Shown here piece by piece: positions 10,594-19,483 of a stretch of 64,000 nucleotides of DNA. The translations under genes and the position numbers were made by a program. The DNA is taken from positions 4,836,001 to 4,900,000 of the forward strand of contig JBANAY010000003.1 in the NCBI GenBank assembly GCA_037952775.1, in the 5' to 3' direction. The number at the start of each line of letters is the position of its first letter. The stretch's first letter is position 1. This stretch comes from Clonostachys chloroleuca (Eukaryota; Ascomycota; Sordariomycetes; Hypocreales; Bionectriaceae). The notes beneath the pieces were generated by a model, which ran no database searches, was not told where the DNA came from, and was given only the letters and a program-made list of their open reading frames with translations.

Positions 10594-11426
10594 TGTGTCG
10601 TTGGTTGCAGCACGTTAACCTGTCGGTTTTGGATTAGAGATGATAGATGGAGCGTTGGTAAAACTGATTGAGAGGTGGTGGCTGACTCTAAATATGTGCT
10701 TTTCCCATTTGAAGTCTAGACATACAACCCAGAATCACAATTTACTGGTCCGAGGGACGGGGAGATCCTTAAACTCGGTAAGCTCTGACCCGAGGTTGGG
10801 GAAGCCTGGGGTTACCTTTCGATCCGGGGCCCCAGACACGATAGTTCAGCCCAGGCCCCGCATCACTACAGCTCATGGGCTGATGCCACGGCTGCGGGGA
10901 TCCTTGCATTCCGCGGAATGCTTTGTCATTTCGTACCCTGGGGCCCGGCTCCATGGTACATTCTTAGTCCACTCAGCATAGGTTTTATGTACAACGCACC
11001 ACGCCTTAGGGGTAGCTGGGGTCCATTGAAAGCACAAAATTCGGTCTGGTTCACCAAAAGAGTCACAAGATCGAGAATGCGTTAATAATTCTACGTGCGG
11101 AACGAAACCCGGCTCCGCCACCTATGTCTCTATGAAGCCGAGCCAAGCGTACTGATGCGTTATGGGGAGAGAAATGCTCGCGGTTTTGGTCATATCAACA
11201 GTTCTTTGGAGATGAATCGAATGGCTTGATTGTCCCCACTTATACATGGCAAGCTCACTGATGCTGCAGCGACTAGTTATGGTGATGGGCTTTGGGCGTT
11301 AGTGGTTAGAACGTATAGTATAGTCAAGCTCATTAATCTCCAGCGAAATGGCATCAAAATCTCGAGATCTTTGAGCTCTTGGCTAAAATGTATTTCTATG
11401 CATCTATACCAAGTCATCTGCGATAT
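10594..11426 (-). promoter_or_regulatory. Promoter of the sugar porter: palindrome plus CreA-type site cluster
   Basis: No gene is seen. The 14-base perfect palindrome CATTCCGCGGAATG lies at 10907-10920, about 315 bases before the transporter start codon. Around it are SYGGRG words, the consensus of the glucose repressor CreA/Cre1, on both strands: CTGGGG at 10806, 10938 and 11016, GCGGGG at 10894, and the reverse forms CCCCAG at 10830 and CCCCGC at 10856. The site identities are read from sequence. Repression by glucose and induction through the palindrome are inferred. Confidence 0.55.
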
Positions 11427-13913
11427 CTAGGCACTTATCGTAAACTCCAATTGGTGTCCTGTCCAATCTAGACGCAGCTCTTGGTTCGGCAGGACTACAT
11501 GCAAAGGGACCAGTCGAGATACTAGCCTCTCCCCTCTAAGGATTATCTTCACGCCAGCATCAAATCTAGTCCACGAAACATGTACGGCTCCCAATGTCTC
11601 ACCGCCGACTGTGCCAACAGGCACAGTGGCACTTAGGCTAGAGTAGAGTCTCAACCTTGGTTGGAACTTGATAGCTTTCCAGCCGGAGCGATCTGGCCTC
11701 ACTCCAGCAACTTCCGCCATAAACTCATAGAGGGGAACACTCCCCCAAGCGTGGCAGTCAGAGCGCTGGGCGACAGCATCCTCGACCCAGGTGGTAACAT
11801 GCAGTCCCAGCTGATCATACCACGGTTTCCAAAACTGGTGGAAATGGTCATCATAGACGTTACCTCCTGCGAGAGAAAAGGCTCGAAGCGTATAGAAGGA
11901 CATGGCGACTGATTCCTGAATGAAGTGTCCAGCGACTGTCCGCTCTGAGATTTTCCGCAATAGTGTCTGTGCCTCCCCGCCACTAATGGCTCCGCTCAGC
12001 ACAGCCCAAATTTGGCTATGCCGGCTATATGCTGGCATTTTGTCCTCATTGTAAGCAGAAACCAGACTGTCGGTGAAGAACTCGCCGTCAAAACAATGCG
12101 CCCGAAGAGATGAAGCAACACGCTTAGCACGGTCCCTGTATTCGTCTCCAAGCGCAGGTCTTCCAAGAGCACTGATCAACTTGTATATTGCGTTCAAAGT
12201 GTAGGCGTAGATCGCATTAGTGTAGGTAGAGATACCAGTACGCTCAAAGACAGGTGGATATCCGTAAGGCTTCCACTCCTCTGTCCAGTCTATGAAATGC
12301 CATGTACCGGCATCTGGTCCGAATTCGAGCCTAACGAGGTGTAACTCAGAATCGACGCGAGATTCAAAGTATGCCAAAATGGCATCGGCGACAGGCATGA
12401 ACTGTGATAAGAACGCTCCATCACCGTGGTAGTCATGGTGATCACACAACATGAGGATCCAATATAGTGAGAAGTGAGGGATGAATTGCTGCCTATGAGT
12501 AGGCGCTCTGCTTGCTGTTAATCCGATTCTCGGCTGGAAAGAATTATGCAGCTGGATAATAGCTTGTCGTGCTAACGCATCATCCCCGGATATACAATAA
12601 GTGAAGAGTGCAGAGCTTCTAGTATCCATGGCATACTGCATCTGTTCATAGAAAGGACAGTCCTCGTAGCAGTCATGCATGCAGTTGACCAAAGTACGTA
12701 CGCTAGTATTCCACAAATCGACCACAGCAGCGGCAGAGCTGCTATGGTTTGGACCTCGTGTGGCTGAAAGTACCGCTCTAACGTCTAGAGGGTAATGCGC
12801 CATCTGGAAATCAAGCCCCCGAAAATCCAAGCCTGAGCTTCCAGCAAGAATCTCGACCTTGATGAAGCGAAAGGTTCGGAAGTGGAACGGGGCAAAGGTC
12901 TCATATTTCGTTTCATCGTAATATTCCAGGCGATTGAATCCATCTGCTCCTCGGAAATGATAAATATCGTGCGGACCAAAGAGTTGTTTCGTTCGATCGC
13001 TGCGATGCGCTTTCCTTCTCACGCCTGTATAGTAGTCCGGCTCATCTTCGTAGCTCTCGCTATATGTGATCTTGATATAACCACCTCTCTCGGAAGGCCT
13101 TGAGAAACAGGCACGGATGAAAGCCGTTGTGTGATGGGCGACCTCGAGCTCCAACTCATGACGCGATCCTGGCTCAAGATGCAGTCTACGCTGCAGAGGT
13201 GTGCCATGCTCATTTTCAAGTATGAATGCACTCCATCTCTCCATTGGCACATTACCTTTCAAGTTATGTATTCCTGTGAAACCAGTGCCTGCCGTGATGC
13301 GATACGGCGGTATGAGGCGAGGAGAGAGGTGCCAGGGGGTCGAGTTGCCAGTTGAATTCTTGAACTTGAGGACCTGAGCTGGCAACCAATCAAGCGGACG
13401 ACCAGAGTCTTGTACTTGGTGGCTTTCGTAGATGTGAAGAAAGACATCCTCAGACTCGTCAACTCGGAGGCGACTGTTAGGGTCGATTGCAGTCTTCCAT
13501 GAATCGCTACTGGAGAGTAGCTCTGGCCAAGGTGCGGTCGTGTCTGGAATGGCGATTCTCACCCCCCCGGTGGGCAGGCGAGCAAAGGCTGGGGCATATT
13601 GTGTCGCGTAAAAAAAGCGCAGAACGTGGATGCCGATATAGTTATCTCCTTCCTTGAGATATGGTCCAATGTCAAGCTCATCATAAAACCATAAGCTATG
13701 GTCGCCTTTGACGGGGCCGAAAGCGACGAGTTGGTGATTCACATAGAGCTTGTACTTGGTGTCGGCAGTGATATGGATCTTGAGAGACTCGGGTACTCTG
13801 TCAGATTCGATCGAGAACTGCCTCTTAAAATGGACGAATAGTCCAGCTGTATCGGGTATGTCTTCAGAGAATGATGGATGCCACATCCATGTTCTGTCAA
13901 AAGTGGCTGACAT
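11427..13913 (-). CDS. GH78-type alpha-L-rhamnosidase, intracellular
   Basis: Intronless, 828 aa. It belongs to the (alpha/alpha)6 six-hairpin glycosidases of family GH78, which release terminal L-rhamnose from plant glycosides such as flavonoids, saponins and pectin side chains. An N-terminal beta-sandwich (residues 1-160, DTKYKLYVNHQLVAFGPVKG) precedes the catalytic barrel. The acid-rich active-site segment YEDCPFYEQMQYAMDTRS is near residues 415-432, and SDCHAWGSVPLYEFMAEVAG near 705-725 precedes a C-terminal beta-domain. This is the YEDCPFYE variant rather than the bacterial DCPQRDER form. The N-terminus (MSATFDRTWMWHPSF) is not a signal peptide, so the enzyme should act in the cytosol on imported substrate. 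It shares a 289-base divergent promoter with the Zn2Cys6 regulator. Confidence 0.87.
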   Translation of the reverse strand: MSATFDRTWMWHPSFSEDIPDTAGLFVHFKRQFSIESDRVPESLKIHITADTKYKLYVNHQLVAFGPVKGDHSLWFYDELDIGPYLKEGDNYIGIHVLRFFYATQYAPAFARLPTGGVRIAIPDTTAPWPELLSSSDSWKTAIDPNSRLRVDESEDVFLHIYESHQVQDSGRPLDWLPAQVLKFKNSTGNSTPWHLSPRLIPPYRITAGTGFTGIHNLKGNVPMERWSAFILENEHGTPLQRRLHLEPGSRHELELEVAHHTTAFIRACFSRPSERGGYIKITYSESYEDEPDYYTGVRRKAHRSDRTKQLFGPHDIYHFRGADGFNRLEYYDETKYETFAPFHFRTFRFIKVEILAGSSGLDFRGLDFQMAHYPLDVRAVLSATRGPNHSSSAAAVVDLWNTSVRTLVNCMHDCYEDCPFYEQMQYAMDTRSSALFTYCISGDDALARQAIIQLHNSFQPRIGLTASRAPTHRQQFIPHFSLYWILMLCDHHDYHGDGAFLSQFMPVADAILAYFESRVDSELHLVRLEFGPDAGTWHFIDWTEEWKPYGYPPVFERTGISTYTNAIYAYTLNAIYKLISALGRPALGDEYRDRAKRVASSLRAHCFDGEFFTDSLVSAYNEDKMPAYSRHSQIWAVLSGAISGGEAQTLLRKISERTVAGHFIQESVAMSFYTLRAFSLAGGNVYDDHFHQFWKPWYDQLGLHVTTWVEDAVAQRSDCHAWGSVPLYEFMAEVAGVRPDRSGWKAIKFQPRLRLYSSLSATVPVGTVGGETLGAVHVSWTRFDAGVKIILRGERLVSRLVPLHVVLPNQELRLDWTGHQLEFTISA

Positions 13914-14202
13914 TCTGGGTTAGGAGAGAAGCCGACAAGAGATGAGTTGGCCAGGTGAACACGCTGGGATTTGCCACGTTAATGAGCAGTGTCATGTTGC
14001 AAAGAACCGGGGCAGAACAGCACGCACGCTCCGGAACGAGATGCATGCCGTATACGCGTATAGGGCTCTCTAACTATATTAGGCCCTAATGCTCCCAACC
14101 CCACATTTGATCCCCATAAGACAGACCGAGTTCCGCGGAATAGCCCTTGACTGACTTACTGCTCTCACTCTCACGCTCACTCGCGCATTCCACGGAGACA
14201 CA
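13914..14202. promoter_or_regulatory. Divergent promoter of rhamnosidase and Zn2Cys6 regulator with TTCCGCGGAA site
   Basis: The perfect ten-base palindrome TTCCGCGGAA is at 14131-14140, about 63 bases before the regulator ATG and about 218 before the rhamnosidase ATG. An imperfect copy (ATTCCACGGA) follows at 14187-14196, and a CreA-like CCGGGG at 14007-14012. An everted CCG/CGG pair without spacer is a binding form known for Zn2Cys6 dimers (yeast Pdr1/Pdr3). Binding by the adjacent regulator is inferred. Confidence 0.55.
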
Positions 14203-15936
14203 ATGCCACCTGCACACGCCTGCAATGCCTGCAAAAGACGAAAAGTCAGGTGTGACGGCATTGAGCCCTGCTCTAACTGTCGAATCTCGCAACTTGACTG
14301 CACTTACAGCCATCCATTAACACGGCGTAGCCATAGAGTCCGGAGTATTCCTGTTGATTCCGGGCAGGATGGCCACTCCTTTGGCGGCACCGTGGACTAC
14401 GGAGTTCAGAGCTCGGTGTCTCCTCAAACACTACCACCCCCAAGTTCTGGATCTACTCGTCGTCACTCTGCCCACGACCTCGACTTCTACCCCGACCCTG
14501 CACATATTCACTCAACCCTGCAAGCCACAGCTGGCGCCCTCTTGAGCCCAGAACCCTTCGCCGACGCGGTCCGCAAATGTGTTGACTTTTTCGTCCAGTA
14601 TCAGTTTCCAAACACCCCGGTAGTTCATGAGCCCACGCTCCGTGCTGCCGCTCTCCTCATCACGGCAGAGAACGTTCCGCCATTTGCAACCCTCATCTCC
14701 TCAGCCTCGGATTTCCATCAGCAAGTATCATACTTGCGAAAATTTACCTTAGCCACAGCACTCTGCGCCTCTGTCATGTCCGTCTTGCCCGATCGTCCCC
14801 CTTCTCAACGAGTTCTCTTGGCGGCATCGTTTCTATCAGCGTCGAGAGCCATGCTCAGGAGATATGAGGAACATGACCTCGAGCATCCAGACTCGACATC
14901 TCTTGTTATCCGTATGTGGCATTCTGCCGCTATGCAGAACAGCACCGGCAAGGTCGGCACGTCGTACCATTATCACGCAGAGGCGGCGTATCTAGCGCAG
15001 CGAATGAGGCTCTACAACGAGATGTCCGTGCAGGAGCATCCCAAGCATGAGGTGCCTTCGCTCCGTGCGAGTTTCTGGCTCTTGTATCTAGCGGACAAAA
15101 CCTCGGCTGTTTTGCAATCACGTCCTCCGATTCTCAACGAGCAGCTCTTTAAGCGTGAATTTACTCTACTTGAAAATGGCCACGATGACGATTTCCTACT
15201 GGACCCTATTAGGAAGGTAAACGAAAACAGCCTCGAATCGCGTCTTTTTGTTGGGTTCCATCTGAAACGACGCATCTGGGCTGCTGCTGCCAATCTGCTC
15301 GACGATGTAAGATCCCTCTCAATTCGCCAACTGGCCAGCCTGATACAACCCTTAGACGTGCAACAAGAAATTTCTCGTTTGAGCGAGTTGTATTTGGTTC
15401 TCACAAGTCTTGTGGACGAGTTGCCAGCATGGCTCAGAAATCCTGACCATGGTTCCGATTGGGAGGACGAGCAGGTCACTTCTTACCAGAACAAGTGCTT
15501 CTGGGCGCAGAGAAGTAATATAATGACGGTGTTTCATTGCATAAGACTCATTATTCTACAAGAGTGTATCGATAATGACTTCCATGCTCTTGTCGGGCTC
15601 AACCGTCAATCTATCTCTTGTGCTACCCGGAAGATTGAGATTGTAAGAGATTTCCTACATGAATTACACATAGTGCCTTTTTACTGCTTCCAAGTCCAGG
15701 GAGAGCCCGCGGTGAGTGTCAATAATAATTGCATGACTCTTAAACTAAACTAAATAAACGCTCATTCTGTCTAGGTCGAGCGAATTCGTCGTGTTGGGAC
15801 CATACTCCTTCACCTCGTTGACAACGCCGAAAACGACACGATTGAGAGAGTTGCGCGATCTCAATTCGACAACTTGCTGGATTTGCTGGCACAGCTGGAC
15901 TCAAAAGCCTCGGATGAACTTGCTGGCGGGCTGTGA
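14203..15936 (+). CDS. Zn2Cys6 transcription factor, likely local regulator of the rhamnoside locus
   Basis: Two exons, 14203-15711 and 15775-15936 (GTGAGT donor, TCTAG acceptor), give 556 aa. The DNA-binding domain is at residues 6-35: CNACKRRKVRCDGIEPCSNC followed by RISQLDC, a standard CX2CX6CX5-6CX2CX6-8C cluster binding two zinc ions. A linker of about 70 residues leads to the fungal-specific transcription factor middle region, with RMWHSAAMQNSTGKVGTSYHY and RASFWLLYLADKTSAVL near residues 230-300. The last exon adds 53 residues, including VERIRRVGTILLHLVDN. It is divergent from the GH78 enzyme across 289 bases. The palindrome 63 bases upstream of its own start suggests autoregulation (inference). 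Confidence 0.88.
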
Positions 15937-16369
15937 ATCGATACAAGAGTCATCATGCTGATCGCATTCTTGATGGATCAGGATCGAGGTTGTACCCTTT
16001 GGTTACAAATTATCGTATTTCCAAGATCGATAATACACTTACTACTTGTCGATTGAAACTATATTGTATATTTTTCAGAGTGGAATTCGTCCAGTTCAAA
16101 GGACTGCTTATTGTTCAATCATGCCGTCATGGAGTAGAATTGATCACATTTATGGTGTAATCATGCCGAACTCTCGATTAAGCTAATGGGACCAAGTCTA
16201 TTGATACTGGCGACACCAGAAGGAACAGATAATCGCTCGCGTAAACCAGTCCATCTCCGTGAAGCAATCATATTCTAACACAGCTCGACTGCTTCATAGA
16301 GTCTCGCGCGGCTGCCCCTCACAACATTCAAGGCGCTTTATAGAGAAGCTATTATGACGATCCATCCAG
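15937..16369. other. Convergent intergenic space
   Basis: 433 bases between the 3' ends of the regulator and the beta-propeller gene. Nothing recognisable was seen. Confidence 0.4.
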
Positions 16370-18280
16370 CTATGTACCGTTTGGAGGTGATGAATACTCC
16401 TTGCCATCAATAGTCGTAGTCAAGGTGCCATTGGCGTTGAACTCGTTAGTCAGTACATCAATGGTGATGTGGAATCCATCAGCACTGGTCTTCTTGGTGT
16501 TGTAGATACCAGGGCCAGTCTGTGTCAGGTTAGAATACCAATCCACATGGCTCTGAGTCAAGCTGTCAGACGCGGTTGTGGCATTCTCCCAACCATTGAG
16601 AAATATTTTGCCGTCATTTGAATAGTTATGGTATGTGACTGCAACCTGTGCAGGCGTGATCGCTACCTCAGCATAGCCTGAAGCCTTAGCATCAAGGGTG
16701 TATCGCCCGGGAGGAACACCCTTTCTATCTGGTGTACTGCTTCCGGGGACATATAGCTCAGCCCATGGGATATCGTCGGAGACAGTGTCAACTGGTGTGT
16801 ATTTGGCTGGCCTACGGTCAGTGAAGGTGGCTAAGACGATACGAATATCTTTGCCATCCGGTTCTTTCGAAGGGTAGCAAGGCAACGGATTGATACCACC
16901 GCAAGCAGGAGCCTCAACGTGAGCCTCCCAATACACGACCTGGGTCGAGTCAGGGGACCATTGGGGGTCGGCTTGACCATTCCACTCTGGATCACGGAGA
17001 TCACCACTGCCAGACTTACTAGAGCCAGGACCGTTGATCTTCTGGCCATAGTAGTTGTCACTCTGGCGGTCACCATACGCGTCGAGCAACCACGGCGAAA
17101 AGAAGCGACGTTGTCCATTGTTGCGGATCGAAGATGATACAGCTGTTGTCACCAAATCAATCAGGGGAGGAACGTTTCGCATACCGGCCAGAAACGTTTG
17201 TCTATCGGTCCCGCGAGTGTCCATGATAGCCCACCATTTTCCATCAGGCGAAGCTTCGATCGGGTCAACGTAACCCGGGTCCGAGGTAATACGACGAACG
17301 CGGCCAGATTGTAGGCCTACTGCAAATATGTCAAGGTTGCAGGACTCCACCGGGTTTCCTACATAGACAGCTTCGTCGCCGCGGCCGCTGAATCCTCTCA
17401 GCTCACCAACACTAATGGCGCTTGTGTTCAAGGTCAGCTGAGTCCCTTGGGCTGCCACCGGCGCCGGCAGATCGGTTCGATACAGCCTATACACCTTGAT
17501 CAAGTCGTACCGTGGCGCGAGCGGCAGGCCCGTCGTTGGCTTTGGGTTGAACTTGAGACGGCCGAAGTATGCAAACTGTCCCAGCTTGGCCCCTATGGTG
17601 AAGGAGCTAAAACCGAGATGAACATTGTCTGGATGCAGTCGAAGTTCTCTAATGCTGCCATCAACACCAGAGCCATCTGCACTGACATCCCAGTGAATAG
17701 GGTAGACATGAAGCTGGTCCGGCGTGCACTCATCGCTGATAAGCAAGTGATCTCCACAGTCGGCAATATTGCTTCCAAATAAGATGCGCTTTCCGTCATC
17801 AAAGGCCTGCGGGTAGTCATAGGTTGGGGTTTGTCCGACGGCGTTCTCCGCTGGTACGCCGCAAGTGATACATTTCCACTTGTCACCATTGCTAAATTCG
17901 GAACCGTCTGTCTTTATAATGATGATTTGGGAGCCATTATATATACTAGCAGGATCCGGAGCCAAAGGCGAACCGATATAAGGCACAAGCGCAAGAACGT
18001 GTTTGCCATCTGGGAGAAACTCCCCGGATTGAAAAGCCCGCAAGCTCTTGACTGGCATACATCCTGTTCCGCGCGGGTTGATCTTGTTGGTACAGGCTCC
18101 CGGTGCATCATCGGAGATGCCTGGGGGTAGTGGCAGTCTCTCCAAATGGACAGGCTCCGGCTTCGGCGGGGGCCGGGGGATAGAGTTTTCGGAGCGCGGC
18201 TCTATAGCAGCAGCTGTAACTAGACTGCCCTGGCCGTCCAAGGATATGGCGAAAGCTGTAAGAAGTTGCATTGCAAGCAT
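16370..18280 (-). CDS. Secreted TolB/WD40-like beta-propeller protein resembling fungal saponin hydrolase
   Basis: Predicted 636 aa from the ATG at 18280, which gives a secretion signal (MLAMQLLTAFAISL...VTAAA). The frame is also open to an ATG at 18574, but the extra 98 residues look like 5' leader. The mature N-terminus has a proline-rich stretch (PRPPPKPEPVHLERLPLPPG), then INPRGTGCM, FQSGEFLPDGKHVLALV, GDKWKCITCGVP, and repeated propeller-like strands such as DPQWSPDSTQVVYWEAH. These patterns resemble proteins annotated as saponin hydrolase (beta-glucuronidase acting on soyasaponin) in Fusarium-like fungi. That assignment rests on memory of the family, not on a search. Its upstream region has two CCGCGG palindromes like those of the rhamnosidase locus, supporting a joint role in breaking down plant glycosides outside and then inside the cell. 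Confidence 0.6.
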   Translation of the reverse strand: MLAMQLLTAFAISLDGQGSLVTAAAIEPRSENSIPRPPPKPEPVHLERLPLPPGISDDAPGACTNKINPRGTGCMPVKSLRAFQSGEFLPDGKHVLALVPYIGSPLAPDPASIYNGSQIIIIKTDGSEFSNGDKWKCITCGVPAENAVGQTPTYDYPQAFDDGKRILFGSNIADCGDHLLISDECTPDQLHVYPIHWDVSADGSGVDGSIRELRLHPDNVHLGFSSFTIGAKLGQFAYFGRLKFNPKPTTGLPLAPRYDLIKVYRLYRTDLPAPVAAQGTQLTLNTSAISVGELRGFSGRGDEAVYVGNPVESCNLDIFAVGLQSGRVRRITSDPGYVDPIEASPDGKWWAIMDTRGTDRQTFLAGMRNVPPLIDLVTTAVSSSIRNNGQRRFFSPWLLDAYGDRQSDNYYGQKINGPGSSKSGSGDLRDPEWNGQADPQWSPDSTQVVYWEAHVEAPACGGINPLPCYPSKEPDGKDIRIVLATFTDRRPAKYTPVDTVSDDIPWAELYVPGSSTPDRKGVPPGRYTLDAKASGYAEVAITPAQVAVTYHNYSNDGKIFLNGWENATTASDSLTQSHVDWYSNLTQTGPGIYNTKKTSADGFHITIDVLTNEFNANGTLTTTIDGKEYSSPPNGT

Positions 18281-19483
18281 CGCAATAAGCGAACGGCTAT
18301 AACCAAGGGTGTGATGCTGGTATGTAGGGATTATGCGAGCGATGAGAGCCAGAAATATAATGAGATGAGTTTGTATTCTAGAGCAGTATGTTTTCAGATT
18401 CCGTCCACTCTTATATCTATCTACCAAGTCTTCTGTACACGACATGGATATAATTATACAAGAACCTTCCCCCGCATCTCGGTGCTTGTCTTTCCGCGCT
18501 TTAAACATATGGGGCAGTCTGGGTAGTACTCCAGCTTTGCTACCTTGCATCAAACTATGCAAGGAAATTCCCATCGCAGGTCAGAAGTAATTGAACTATA
18601 CCGTGATTGAATAAGGACAGCCGCAGGGGTGCATTTCCCAACCTCAAAGCCGCTATCCTCTTCAGTCCCGGGCTCGACTAAAATGTGATCAAAGCTTGCT
18701 TCGTACTGCGACCATACAGATACCAAGAGGACCTAACTTATCCTGGTTAGAGTATGAGCACATTTACATGCACCTATTTGTTTGCCTAGCAGAAGGAATA
18801 CTCTAGGACGTGGGCGTGTCCGCGGAGACGAGGAGATGAGGAGGTTAAAGCAAATAGCCTAAACCCTCGTAATGTCATTCCGGGCCACGCCACACTTCCG
18901 CGGAGTTCTAGTGCGAACTAGTGCATATGCGCTTAAAAGTACACGCTTTGAAAGAGCATCATACTACATAGTGCACAATTAGAGCGAAACTGAAAGGCCT
19001 GGACTTTCTACCTAAACGCGTGTAGGTTATTCGTATTCCATATGAGACGGCTGCATTCTACTGACTTCCTAGAGCTGACTAACTTCAACACGGCGAAGAG
19101 ACTGTCGAAGACTGTCATACTTGACAATACACCCACGTGGAATGCAATGATTGATCGATGTTTGCGCTGTGACTTCACTCCACCTCCGGACTTTACAGAA
19201 GGGACTTTAGGCAGAGGTCTATCGGTGCCTGGTTTCACCACTGTAATAAGCTATAAAATGGCTCAAAGATTGAGTCATAGTTGAATTGCGGATATGGAAT
19301 TGAGAGATGATTTGCTAGCCAACGCAAATATAGCTTCCATCCTCGTGTTTACTTGACGAAAGAATAGACTACAGAGCAATGTATAAAACAAAGCCTCCCA
19401 TAAGAAGAGAAGCATGCGTAGGTGAGACAGCGACCAACATGTTGAGAGTAAAAATGTCGATTTATTGAGAAAAGGCAAATGAA
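18281..19483 (-). promoter_or_regulatory. Upstream region of the beta-propeller gene with two CCGCGG palindromes
   Basis: TCCGCGGA occurs at 18819-18826, and TTCCGCGGAG (one mismatch to the rhamnosidase-promoter palindrome) at 18896-18905. Bases 18281-18574 could be 5' UTR or, less likely, coding. Between 18910 and 19483 nothing else is recognisable; this part is the 3' flank of the BVMO pseudogene. Confidence 0.5.

Noticed and set aside
18281..18574. Extending the beta-propeller protein to the ATG at 18574
   Set aside because: The extra 98 residues are not family-like and would bury the signal peptide; kept only as an alternative.
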